The translations under genes and the position numbers were made by a program. The notes under the pieces were generated by a model. The model made no database searches. It had not been told where the DNA came from and saw nothing but the letters and a program-made list of their open reading frames with translations. Of a DNA stretch of 64,000 nucleotides, positions 51,597 to 59,081 are shown piece by piece. This DNA is from Halobacterium rubrum (GTDB lineage Archaea > Halobacteriota > Halobacteria > Halobacteriales > Halobacteriaceae): NCBI RefSeq assembly GCF_021729015.1, contig NZ_JAJQQZ010000001.1:806001-870000 (forward strand), read 5' to 3'. Each line of letters starts with the position of its first letter. Position 1 is the stretch's first letter.

Positions 51597-52448
51597 TCAC
51601 TCCGTGAGCGTCAGGGAGCCGAGTGTCGCGAACACCGCTTCTTCGGTGCGTACGACCTCGCTCCCCTGATCGGGGATGGTGTTGAGCCAGGCGTCGAATC
51701 GCGCGGGTGCGTCGGCGGATGAGTCGGTGACCGACTCCCTGACCGCGTCTTCGGAGACTCCGAGCATGGGCGGAAGCCCACGTTCCGGTGCCCCGAAGGC
51801 GACGGTCAGTCCGTCCCGGGCGGCGCGTTCGACGTACCCCCCGAGGGAAGCCACCGAAAGCGGCTCCCCGTGCCGGGAGGTCGCGATGCGAACGCCCGCG
51901 TCGGAACGGTCGAGAGCGTCACCGAGGGCCGTGCGTTCGACCGAGAACCCCGGGAGGGGTTCGTCGACCAGTTTCGCACGGACCGGTCGTCGCGAAGAGA
52001 CCCTGATGGTCACGCGCTCCCCCTCCACGAGCTCCATACCGGGAGGCTCGTGGAGCGAGATCGGGTGTTGCATGCCGCAATTGACCCGAACGCGCCCTTC
52101 AGATCCGACCTGGGTCACGATTCCCTGTCGTAACGACCCAGACCCGCTCGAGTCTGAGCCGGTCCATGACGAGAGACGGAGCGGGGGCAGGACACCGGCG
52201 TACTCCAGTTCGCCGCGAGTGTCGAATGCCTCCTTTCGGAGGTAGGGTGGCGTCGCGGCGTACCGCAACACCGTTTCGACGAACCCGCCGCCCCACTGCC
52301 GCTCGCCGTCTTCGTCGGGGAAGACGACGACGCGGTCGATCCGGAACACCGCCGCCGCGCGGGCGACGTAACCGAGCTTGCGAGTTGCCTCGCGTTTGTC
52401 CTCGGCTTCCCGGACGAGGGACGACGGCACGAGTACGCTGCGTGTCAT
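51597..52448 (-). CDS. SPOUT-type putative RNA methyltransferase
   Basis: The start at 52448 gives 283 aa (MTRSVLVPSSLVREAEDKREATRKLGYVARAAAVFRIDRVVVFPDE). An inserted OB-like barrel (IVTQVGSEGRVRVNCGMQHPISL) and a C-terminal knot-forming part (GLTVAFGAPERGLPPMLG) follow. The layout fits the DUF171/SPOUT family annotated as putative RNA uridine-N3 methyltransferase. It is the first gene of the ribosomal superoperon, 4 nt before L3. Haloarchaea and other archaea place this gene at the head of the L3 cluster. Confidence 0.85.
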   Translation of the reverse strand: MTRSVLVPSSLVREAEDKREATRKLGYVARAAAVFRIDRVVVFPDEDGERQWGGGFVETVLRYAATPPYLRKEAFDTRGELEYAGVLPPLRLSSWTGSDSSGSGSLRQGIVTQVGSEGRVRVNCGMQHPISLHEPPGMELVEGERVTIRVSSRRPVRAKLVDEPLPGFSVERTALGDALDRSDAGVRIATSRHGEPLSVASLGGYVERAARDGLTVAFGAPERGLPPMLGVSEDAVRESVTDSSADAPARFDAWLNTIPDQGSEVVRTEEAVFATLGSLTLTE

Positions 52449-52464
52449 GCCGTGTCGCGTCCGT

Positions 52465-52479
52465 GTCTCGTCACGAGAC
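52465..52479 (-). promoter_or_regulatory. Perfect dyad in the leader of the ribosomal superoperon
   Basis: GTCTCGT and ACGAGAC are perfect 7-bp arms around one base. The site lies 17-31 nt before the ATG at 52448, in the predicted 5' leader. It may form an RNA hairpin for feedback by a ribosomal protein, or be a DNA operator. Neither is proven. Confidence 0.5.
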
Positions 52480-52499
52480 TGTAGCGTACGTACAGAGCT

Positions 52500-52513
52500 C
52501 TCCCTAAAAAGGG
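52500..52513 (-). promoter_or_regulatory. TATA-like box of the ribosomal superoperon
   Basis: The minus strand reads CCCTTTTTAGGG around 52502-52513, an AT-rich core in GC-rich DNA. A transcript starting ~27 nt downstream, near 52480, would carry a ~31-nt leader beginning with the dyad at 52465-52479. Confidence 0.5.
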
Positions 52514-52676
52514 TGGCGTTTCCGAGCCGGTCGTGTGCCGCCCTCACACCCCGCGAGCCGGCCGATTTGTGTGCGATTGGTTGTCAGTCGGCGACCCGGC
52601 CGCCGAGCCGCCGGCCCGGTTCGTCGGGTCGGGCCGACACTGTCGTCCGTTCCCACAGTCGGTGGCAAAGAATGGA

Positions 52677-52686
52677 TTTATATACT
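52677..52686 (+). promoter_or_regulatory. TATA box of tRNA-Gly
   Basis: TTTATATACT is the strongest TATA-like sequence in the window. It is centred ~32 nt before the mature 5' end at 52714, the expected spacing for a tRNA promoter with a short precursor leader. Confidence 0.75.
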
Positions 52687-52713
52687 ACCGCGTCGTTGTT
52701 CGGAATGCGAAGG

Positions 52714-52784
52714 GCGCTGGTAGTGTAGTGGTATCACGTGACCTTGCCATGGTCACAACCGGGGTTCAAATCCCCGCCAGCGCA
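52714..52784 (+). tRNA. tRNA-Gly (anticodon GCC)
   Basis: A full cloverleaf. The acceptor is GCGCTGG/CCAGCGC with discriminator A. The D arm is GTAGTGTAGTGGTATCAC-like. The anticodon stem is TGACC/GGTCA around loop TTGCCAT with anticodon GCC. The T arm is GGGG-TTCAAAT-CCCC. CCA is not encoded and there is no intron. A 28-nt stretch from its T arm to 6 nt past its end is repeated imperfectly at 52915-52942. Confidence 0.96.
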
Positions 52785-52790
52785 CTCCTC
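52763..52790 (+). repeat. tRNA-Gly 3'-end direct repeat, copy 1 (intact)
   Basis: This 28-nt copy spans the T loop, acceptor 3' strand and six following bases. It matches 52915-52942 in 26 of 28 positions. Integrases of archaeal viruses and plasmids often recombine at tRNA 3' ends, leaving such a copy at the far end. Confidence 0.6.
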
Positions 52791-53101
52791 TGATTTCTGA
52801 GCTCCGAAGCGATGTCTCTGTCGCCCGGGCGAGTTGCTGTGGTGCAGGACTTGAACCCTGGAAGTCGCAACCGCGCAGCCGGACGTACTGCGACGAGCGG
52901 GACCGTCTTCCTCCGGTTCAAATGCCGGCCAGCGCACTCCTCCCGCTCTCACGACGCCGAGTGGCGGCTCAGTCTCGGGTCGTGTTCTCGAGTAGGGGCG
53001 TTGCGCCGTACGTCTGGTCGCTCCAGTGCCGGCCCGGGGCGGCGTCGTAACTATTGTCTGGCAGCGCCGCTCCGGGGAGCACGCCCCCGGAATCGGCTCT
53101 G
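52785..53101. other. Gene-poor gap after tRNA-Gly
   Basis: This 317-nt stretch has no supported gene. It holds the second copy of the tRNA-Gly 3' end at 52915-52942. An open frame at 52812-53120 crosses that repeat and has no recognisable protein character, so it is not called. A minus-strand stretch at 52842-52860 looks faintly like a T arm but does not complete a tRNA. Nothing else is evident. Confidence 0.6.
52915..52942 (+). repeat. tRNA-Gly 3'-end direct repeat, copy 2 (degenerate)
   Basis: It matches the tRNA 3' end with two C-to-G changes at 52924 and 52928, one of which breaks the G53-C61 pair of the T arm. Upstream sequence does not complete a cloverleaf, so it is not a second tRNA gene. 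It may be an attachment-site remnant or a decayed partial duplication. Confidence 0.6.
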
Positions 53102-53275
53102 TCACGCGTCCCGGAAGTGACTGGCCACTGCCAGCACGACGGCGAGGGTAGCGAGTGCGAACGGAACCGGGCCCGTGTCGCCGCCGAACTGCCAGTCGAA
53201 CGCGACGGTCCCGACGACCGCGACGACTGCGAAGACGATGCCGACGACCTGAAGGCGGCCTGCGTCTCGGAACAC
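53102..53275 (-). CDS. Small two-helix membrane protein
   Basis: A GTG at 53275 gives 57 aa: a short polar start, then VVGIVFAVVAVVGTVAFDW and PVPFALATLAVVLAVAS, two membrane helices. A TATA-like ACTATTAC (minus strand, 53300-53308) is ~27 nt before that GTG and supports a leaderless start; the frame remains open to an ATG at 53344, which has no such box. Function unknown. It lies just past the tRNA-Gly repeat. Confidence 0.6.
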   Translation of the reverse strand: MFRDAGRLQVVGIVFAVVAVVGTVAFDWQFGGDTGPVPFALATLAVVLAVASHFRDA

Positions 53276-53491
53276 GAGTGTACGTACCCGGTGACTCGTC
53301 GTAATAGTTCGGGTGCGATCTCGACCGAACTGCAGAACTATCACATTCTAGACTGTAAATTGTTTCACCAACTGCGCGGGGTAGGGGTGCGTTCACGGCC
53401 GACTGACGGCTTTTACCTCCGGTACAGTATTTTGAGTGCGTGTCGTTCGCACTCCCTCGAAGGTTATTTGTCGGACGAACATAATTGCTAG

Positions 53492-54799
53492 GTGTCCCCC
53501 GACATGAGCCGCCTCTCCAAGTCACAGGTCATCCGCCGGTACTACCTCTACCGGGCCACAGCACGGCCCGGGTTCCACTACCCCATCTACACGTTCTTCC
53601 TGCTGTTCAACGGGCTCTCGTTCACCCAGATCGGCCTCATTGCCTCGATTCAGTCCATCGTCGTCGTCACGTCCGAGATTCCCACGGGCTACGTCGGCGA
53701 CCGTATCGGCCGCCGGAACAGTCTCGCCGTCGGTGCGGCCATCATGCTCGTGTCGAACGCCAGCTACCTCGTCGCCACGGACTTCATCGGATTCACGTTC
53801 ACGTTCGTCACGCTCTCCTTCGGCGGCACCTTCATCTCTGGTTCCGGTAGCGCGTGGCTCTACGACACGCTCCAGGAACACGACATCGAGGACGAGTTCA
53901 CGCGCATCAGCGGGCGCGGCCGCGCAATCGGTCTCTACGTCGGTGCCGTCGGGGTCGTCCTCGGCGCCGTCCTCTACACGGTGAACCGCTCGTACCCGTT
54001 CATCGCCGGCATCGTGACCGCCGCACTCGCCATCGTGTTCGTCCTCCGGCTCCCCCAGAACGAGGCGTACGACGACGACGCCGAGCTCGAACAGGACCGG
54101 ATGTCGGTCGCCGACGCCATCCCCGTCATCCGGGACCAGCTGACGAACTCGCGGCTGCGGTGGTTCGTCGTCTACGTCTCGCTCATCAGCGGCGCCATCT
54201 GGACGATGGACATGTGGATTCAGCCCATCGCCCGGGACGCCATCGAGGCGACGTTCCTCCCGACGCTGCAGTCACTGGACCTCCCCCGTCCGGACATCCT
54301 CTTCATCGGCCTCCTCTACGGCGCGTTCCGGCTGCTGTCGGCGGTCACCAGCGACTACGCCAGCGACCTCGAAGGCCTGCTGGGCGTCCGGAAGGCCGTG
54401 ATGCTCGTCCCCGCGGCCATCGCCGTGACGTACGTCCTCGCGGGGCTGTTCCCCTGGGTCGTCTTCCCGATGTTCTTCGCGCTGAAGGGCGGCGGGTCGC
54501 TGTTGCGCCCCATCCAGAACCGCTACCTGAACGACAACGTCGCGTCGGTCGGTCGCGCGACGCTGCTGTCCTCGGTGGCGATGCTGCGACAGGTCGCCGG
54601 CGTCCCGTTCCGCGTCGGCAGCGGCGTGCTCGCGGACGCGTTCTCGGCCGTGGAAGCCGTCGCCATCCTCGGCGGCCTGTTCCTCGTCGGGTCGACGCTC
54701 CTGTGGGCGTTCCGGCCGCCGGTCAGTACCGACTACGAGCCGCCGGAGGAGTCGGATGCAGCGTCGACGGCTGCCGACGGCGGCACGGCCGAGGACTGA
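53492..54799 (+). CDS. MFS transporter
   Basis: The GTG at 53492 gives 435 aa; an ATG at 53504 is the alternative. A TATA-like TTATTTG (53463-53469) lies ~26 nt before the GTG. Twelve helices are seen, with the MFS motif GYVGDRIGRRNSL between helices 2 and 3 and an acidic C-terminal tail. The substrate is unknown. Drug export or sugar/organic-acid transport are all possible. Confidence 0.9.
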   Translation: MSPDMSRLSKSQVIRRYYLYRATARPGFHYPIYTFFLLFNGLSFTQIGLIASIQSIVVVTSEIPTGYVGDRIGRRNSLAVGAAIMLVSNASYLVATDFIGFTFTFVTLSFGGTFISGSGSAWLYDTLQEHDIEDEFTRISGRGRAIGLYVGAVGVVLGAVLYTVNRSYPFIAGIVTAALAIVFVLRLPQNEAYDDDAELEQDRMSVADAIPVIRDQLTNSRLRWFVVYVSLISGAIWTMDMWIQPIARDAIEATFLPTLQSLDLPRPDILFIGLLYGAFRLLSAVTSDYASDLEGLLGVRKAVMLVPAAIAVTYVLAGLFPWVVFPMFFALKGGGSLLRPIQNRYLNDNVASVGRATLLSSVAMLRQVAGVPFRVGSGVLADAFSAVEAVAILGGLFLVGSTLLWAFRPPVSTDYEPPEESDAASTAADGGTAED

Positions 54800-54885
54800 C
54801 TGCTGCCGGCCGGAGCGGACGCCCGGCCGACCACTGCCGTCCGCTACTGAGAAACCTCTTGTGTGGGGGCGCCGAATCCCGGCGC

Positions 54886-55821
54886 ATGGACAGTCTCAAT
54901 CGGATGGCGCTGGAGCTCGCCGACGAGGCCCTCGAGTTCACCGAGGAGCTCGACATCGGCGCGTTCGAGCTGGACAGCGGCGCGACGGTCATCGACTTCG
55001 GCGTGGAACACGAGGGCGGTCTGGAGGCGGGCCTGCTGCTGGCCGAACTGCAGACGGCGGGGCTGGCGACGGTCCAGACCCGGGTCGACGAGGTCGCGGG
55101 CGCGACGTTCCCGCACGTCGAGCTGGCCTGCGACCAGCCCGACGTGGCGATGCTGGGCGCGCAGAAGGCCGGCTGGGAGCTCACCGCCGAGGACTACGAG
55201 GGCCTGGGCAGCGGGCCGGCCCGCGCGCTGGTCGCCCGCGAGGGCGAGTTCCAGGCCATCGACTACGTGGACGCCTTCGAGTTCGCGGTGCTCGCGCTGG
55301 AGGGCGACGAGCTCCCGACCGAGGCCGCGGCCCGGGAGGTCGCCGACCTCGCGGGCGTGGAGCCGGGCAGCGTGTTCCTGCCGGCGTACCGCACGGCGAG
55401 TGTCGCCGGCAGCGTGTCCGCGGCCGCTCGTGCCGTCGAGCTCGCCGTCTTCCGGCTGTACGAGCTGGGCTACGACCCGACGAACGTGCTCTCGGCGTCG
55501 GGGAGCGCGCCGGTCGCACCGGTCGCCGCCGACGAACAGACCGCCATCGGTCGGACGAACGACGCGCTGGCGTACGGCGGCCGCGTCCACCTCACCGTCG
55601 CCGAGGACTTCGACGCCTTCGAGGCCGTCCCGTCGTCGGCCGCCGAGCTCTACGGCGACCCGTTCGCCGATGTGTTCGGCAGCGAGGACTGGGACCACGA
55701 CGAGATCGACGAGGGTGCGTTCGGGCCCGCCCAGCTCACCGTCGACGTCGTCGGCGGCCCGACGTACGCGATCGGCGAGGTCCGGGAGGGCTTGCTGGCC
55801 GACGGCTTCGGGCTGGCGTAA
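54886..55821 (+). CDS. mch: Methenyltetrahydromethanopterin cyclohydrolase
   Basis: The ATG at 54886 gives 311 aa, usual for Mch. Signature stretches include VIDFGVEHEGGLEAGLLLAELQTAGLATVQ, ELACDQPDVAMLGAQKAGWEL, EVADLAGVEPGSVFLPAYRTASVAGSVSAAARAVELAVFRLYELGYD, and GRTNDALAYGGRVHLTVAED. The enzyme interconverts methenyl- and formyl-tetrahydromethanopterin. Haloarchaea have no methanogenesis, so a role in C1 transfer with a methanopterin-like cofactor is inferred. mptG at 4717-5700 would supply part of that cofactor. Confidence 0.93.
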   Translation: MDSLNRMALELADEALEFTEELDIGAFELDSGATVIDFGVEHEGGLEAGLLLAELQTAGLATVQTRVDEVAGATFPHVELACDQPDVAMLGAQKAGWELTAEDYEGLGSGPARALVAREGEFQAIDYVDAFEFAVLALEGDELPTEAAAREVADLAGVEPGSVFLPAYRTASVAGSVSAAARAVELAVFRLYELGYDPTNVLSASGSAPVAPVAADEQTAIGRTNDALAYGGRVHLTVAEDFDAFEAVPSSAAELYGDPFADVFGSEDWDHDEIDEGAFGPAQLTVDVVGGPTYAIGEVREGLLADGFGLA

Positions 55822-55836
55822 CGCCGGAAGGCGTCG

Positions 55837-55843
55837 TTTTATC
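55837..55843 (+). promoter_or_regulatory. TATA-like box of crtD
   Basis: TTTTATC is centred ~28 nt before the crtD ATG at 55868, predicting a leaderless transcript for the carotenoid genes crtD-lyeJ-cruF. Confidence 0.55.
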
Positions 55844-55867
55844 TGGTGTCCGGCCTACGTGGCGGGC

Positions 55868-57409
55868 ATGGACGAACTCGCGGGGACGTCGGTCGCCGTC
55901 ATCGGCGCGGGCTTCGGCGGGCTGTCGACGGCCTGCTACCTCGCCGACGCGGGCGCCGACGTGACCGTCGTGGAGAAGAACGGCCAGCTCGGGGGCCGCG
56001 CCAGCACCCTCGAGCGCGACGGCTTCCGGTTCGACATGGGGCCGTCGTGGTACCTGATGCCGGACGTCTTCGAGGAGTTCTTCGCCGACTTCGGGAAACA
56101 GCCGTCGGACTACTACGGGCTGACACAGCTCGACCCCCACTACCGCATCTTCTTCAAGGACAACGAGGGACGGCGGCCCGGCCGGGACGCACCCGGCCTG
56201 GACGTCGACACGGACGGCGACACAATCGACGTGACGCCGGACCGCGAGCAGGTCAAGCAGGTGTTCGACGCCTACGAGCCCGGCGCGGGCGACGTGCTCG
56301 ACGACTACCTCGCGCAGGCGAAAGAGAACTACGAGGTCGGCATGGAGCACTTCGTGAAAGAGGACCGGCCCCGGGTCCGGGACTGGATGGACCCGAAGCT
56401 CGCGGAGTACGCTCGCGGCCTGACCCTGCTTGGGTCGATGCAGGACCACGTGGAGAACTACTTCGACCACCCGAAGCTCCAGCAGGTGATGCAGTACACG
56501 CTCGTGTTCCTCGGTGGATCGCCGGACACGACGCCGGCGCTGTACAACCTCATGAGCCACGTGGACTTCGGGCTCGGCGTCTACTACCCCGAGGGCGGGA
56601 TGGCCGGCGTCGTCGACGGGATGGCGGACCTCGCGCGAGAACTCGGCGTCGAATTCCTGACTGACCACCCGGTCTCCGAGATCAAGGGCCGCCGGGGCGG
56701 GTTCAAACTGGAGACCGACGGCGAGACCGGCGCCGTACTCGCCGACGTCGTGGTCTCCGACGCCGACTACGCCCACACCGAGCAGGAGCTCCTCCCCCCG
56801 CAGAAACGCCAGTACGACGCCGACTACTGGGAGTCCCGGACGTACGCCCCGTCGGCGTTCCTGCTGTACCTCGGCGTCGAGGGCGACGTCGACGACCTCG
56901 CCCACCACTCGCTCGTGTTGCCGTCGAACTGGGACACGCACTTCGAGCAGATCTTCGACGAGCCGGCGTGGCCCGACGACCCCGCCTACTACCTCTGCGT
57001 GCCGTCGAAGACCGACGACACCGTCGCGCCCGACGGCCACAGCAACCTCTTCGCGCTCGTCCCCGTCGCACCCGGGCTCGACGACACGCCCGCCGTGCGA
57101 GAGTCTTACCGCGACCTCGTGCTCGACGACATCGCCGAGAACACGGGCGTCGACGTCCGCGACCGAATCGTCGTCGAGGAGACGTTCTCCGTCTCCGAGT
57201 TCACGGAGCGCTACAACAGCTACCAGGGGACGGCGCTGGGGCTGGCCCACACGCTCCGGCAGACCGCGCTGTTCAGGCCGCCGCACCGGTCGTCGGCGCT
57301 CGACGGGCTCTACTTCACCGGCGCGAACACCACGCCCGGCATCGGCGTCCCGATGTGTCTCATCAGCGGCGAGGTGACCGCCGACTACGTGATCGACGAC
57401 GCGCGCTGA
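55868..57409 (+). CDS. crtD: Carotenoid 3,4-desaturase (CrtI/CrtD family)
   Basis: The ATG at 55868 gives 513 aa. The FAD-binding N-terminus is SVAVIGAGFGGLSTACYLADAG, followed by EKNGQLGGRASTLERDGFRFDMGPSWYLMP. The C-terminus DGLYFTGANTTPGIGVPMCLISGEVTADYV is the CrtI signature. In Haloarcula japonica the neighbouring set crtD-lyeJ-cruF makes bacterioruberin from lycopene; the same order here supports CrtD over a phytoene desaturase role. Sequence alone cannot exclude the latter. Confidence 0.85.
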   Translation: MDELAGTSVAVIGAGFGGLSTACYLADAGADVTVVEKNGQLGGRASTLERDGFRFDMGPSWYLMPDVFEEFFADFGKQPSDYYGLTQLDPHYRIFFKDNEGRRPGRDAPGLDVDTDGDTIDVTPDREQVKQVFDAYEPGAGDVLDDYLAQAKENYEVGMEHFVKEDRPRVRDWMDPKLAEYARGLTLLGSMQDHVENYFDHPKLQQVMQYTLVFLGGSPDTTPALYNLMSHVDFGLGVYYPEGGMAGVVDGMADLARELGVEFLTDHPVSEIKGRRGGFKLETDGETGAVLADVVVSDADYAHTEQELLPPQKRQYDADYWESRTYAPSAFLLYLGVEGDVDDLAHHSLVLPSNWDTHFEQIFDEPAWPDDPAYYLCVPSKTDDTVAPDGHSNLFALVPVAPGLDDTPAVRESYRDLVLDDIAENTGVDVRDRIVVEETFSVSEFTERYNSYQGTALGLAHTLRQTALFRPPHRSSALDGLYFTGANTTPGIGVPMCLISGEVTADYVIDDAR

Positions 57410-57418
57410 CACCACACC

Positions 57419-58246
57419 ATGTTCCGCTACCTGTTCGTCCTCTCTCGGCCGCGGTTCTGGCTGTACCTCGCCGGCCCGGTGCTGGTCGGCGTCTCCTACG
57501 GCGCCGACAGCGTGAGCGAACTGTTCGCGGCACCCGCCGTCGTCCTGTTCGGGTACTTCCTGCTGCCGGCGAACGTCTACCTCTACGGCATCAACGACGT
57601 CTTCGACAGGGACGTCGACGAGACCAACCCCAAGAAGGACGACCGTGAAGCCCGCTATCAGGGCGGCGCCGCCATCGCCGTCGTCGTCGCCATCTGCGGG
57701 CTGTTCCTGGCGTTCGTCGCCACGCCGCTGCCCCAGCAGTCGTGGCCGTACCTCGCGGCGTGGTTCCTCCTCGGCACAGAGTACAGCGCGCCGCCGCTGC
57801 GGTTCAAGACCACGCCGTTTCTCGACTCGCTGTCGAACGGCCTCTACGTCCTCCCGGGCGCGGCCGCGTACGCGGCGGTCGCGGGCGCCCACCCGCCACT
57901 GCTGGCCGTCGCTGGCGGCTGGCTGTGGGCGATGGGGATGCACACGTTCTCCGCTATCCCGGACATCGAGCCCGACCGCCGAGCCGGCATCACCACCACC
58001 GCGACCTACCTCGGGAAGGACGGCGCGTTCGCGTACTGCGCAGCCACCTGGCTGGCGTCGGCGGCCGTGTTCGCGCTCGTCGACTACCGGTTCGGGCTGC
58101 TGTTGCTCGCCTACCCGGTGCTCGTGTTCGGCATCCGCCGGCTCCGCGTGGACGTCGACCGCGCGTACTGGTGGTACCCAGCGGTGAACACCGTCGTCGG
58201 CATGGTGTTCACGCTCGGCGGCCTCTGGGGTGTCGTGTATGGGTGA
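57419..58246 (+). CDS. lyeJ: Lycopene elongase / 1,2-hydratase (UbiA-family prenyltransferase)
   Basis: A 275-aa multi-helix UbiA protein. The first Asp-rich motif is NDVFDRDVDETNPKK and the second IPDIEPDRRAGI. It adds C5 units to lycopene in making dihydrobisanhydrobacterioruberin, a C50 carotenoid. It is 9 nt after crtD and overlaps cruF by 8 nt (ATGGGTGA). Confidence 0.9.
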   Translation: MFRYLFVLSRPRFWLYLAGPVLVGVSYGADSVSELFAAPAVVLFGYFLLPANVYLYGINDVFDRDVDETNPKKDDREARYQGGAAIAVVVAICGLFLAFVATPLPQQSWPYLAAWFLLGTEYSAPPLRFKTTPFLDSLSNGLYVLPGAAAYAAVAGAHPPLLAVAGGWLWAMGMHTFSAIPDIEPDRRAGITTTATYLGKDGAFAYCAATWLASAAVFALVDYRFGLLLLAYPVLVFGIRRLRVDVDRAYWWYPAVNTVVGMVFTLGGLWGVVYG

Positions 58247-59081
58247 CGACCACCGCCGCGCCCGCCTCGAACGCCGGCTGCACGACCTCGTCGCCGGCCA
58301 CCGCTTCGAGATTGCCGTCGTCTTCCCGGTCGTCGGCGCGGTGACGCTGCTCGCGTCGGCGTGGGGGCTGCTGCCGCCGGTGCTCTCGTTCAACCCCTAC
58401 TTCATCCTGTTCGGGACGGTCGTGATGCGGCTGCCGCTGGTCGCCGGGCTGGCGCCGCTGGTCGACCGGCGGGCCGCCGTCGCGCTCGCCGCGCTCACCG
58501 TCTACGCGTTCGGCATCGAGCTCGTCGGCGTCGCCACGGGGTGGCCGTACGGCGAGTTCGCGTACCTGATCGAACTCGGCCCGATGCTCGCCGGCGAGGT
58601 GCCGCTGGGCCTCCCCGTGTTCTTCTTCCCCATCGTCGTCAACAGCTACCTGTTGGTCGTGTTGCTGCTCGGGCCGCGTGCCCGCAGCCGGCTGCTGCGG
58701 CTGGTCGCCGTCGCCGCCACCGTCGTCTGGATGGACGTCGTCCTCGACCCCGCGGCCGTCGCACTCGGCTTCTGGGAGTACTACCCCGGCGGCGCGTACC
58801 ACGGCGTCCCGCTGTCGAACTACGCCGGCTGGGTGCTCTCGGCCGTCGTCTCCGTCGGCATCCTCGACTGGGGGTTCTCGCGGGCCGGCCTGCAGGCGCG
58901 GGTCGCCGACTGCGAGTACCTCCTCGACGACCTCGTGAGCTTCGTCATTCTCTGGGGGACCGTGAACCTCGCGTTCGGCCAGCTCGTCCCCGCGTTCGCC
59001 GCCGGCGTGCTCGGCGTCGCCCTCCTGAGAACAGACCGCTTCGACTTCGCTGTGCTCCGCGACCGCATCCCCTCCACCTAG
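58239..59081 (+). CDS. cruF: Bisanhydrobacterioruberin hydratase CruF
   Basis: An ATG at 58239 inside the lyeJ end gives 280 aa, with about seven membrane helices and the DUF422 pattern (YAFGIELVGVATGWPYGEFAY, VWMDVVLDPAAVALGFWEYYPGGAYHGVPLSNYAGW). CruF hydrates the terminal double bonds to give bacterioruberin, the red membrane pigment. Its end overlaps the crtB end by 4 nt in convergent orientation. Confidence 0.9.
   Translation: MGDDHRRARLERRLHDLVAGHRFEIAVVFPVVGAVTLLASAWGLLPPVLSFNPYFILFGTVVMRLPLVAGLAPLVDRRAAVALAALTVYAFGIELVGVATGWPYGEFAYLIELGPMLAGEVPLGLPVFFFPIVVNSYLLVVLLLGPRARSRLLRLVAVAATVVWMDVVLDPAAVALGFWEYYPGGAYHGVPLSNYAGWVLSAVVSVGILDWGFSRAGLQARVADCEYLLDDLVSFVILWGTVNLAFGQLVPAFAAGVLGVALLRTDRFDFAVLRDRIPST

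Noticed and set aside
52842-52860. T-arm-like sequence on the minus strand after tRNA-Gly
   Set aside because: It has a TTCAAGT loop, but the stem is imperfect and no acceptor, D arm or anticodon arm can be placed.
52812-53120. Plus-strand open frame of 102 codons after tRNA-Gly
   Set aside because: It crosses the repeated tRNA end and the small membrane-protein gene, with no protein-like composition.
55736-58393. Long open frame on the minus strand across crtD and lyeJ (~885 codons)
   Set aside because: It is antisense to clear carotenoid genes, is rich in Arg/Val/Glu with no domain, and arises from high GC content with few stop codons.
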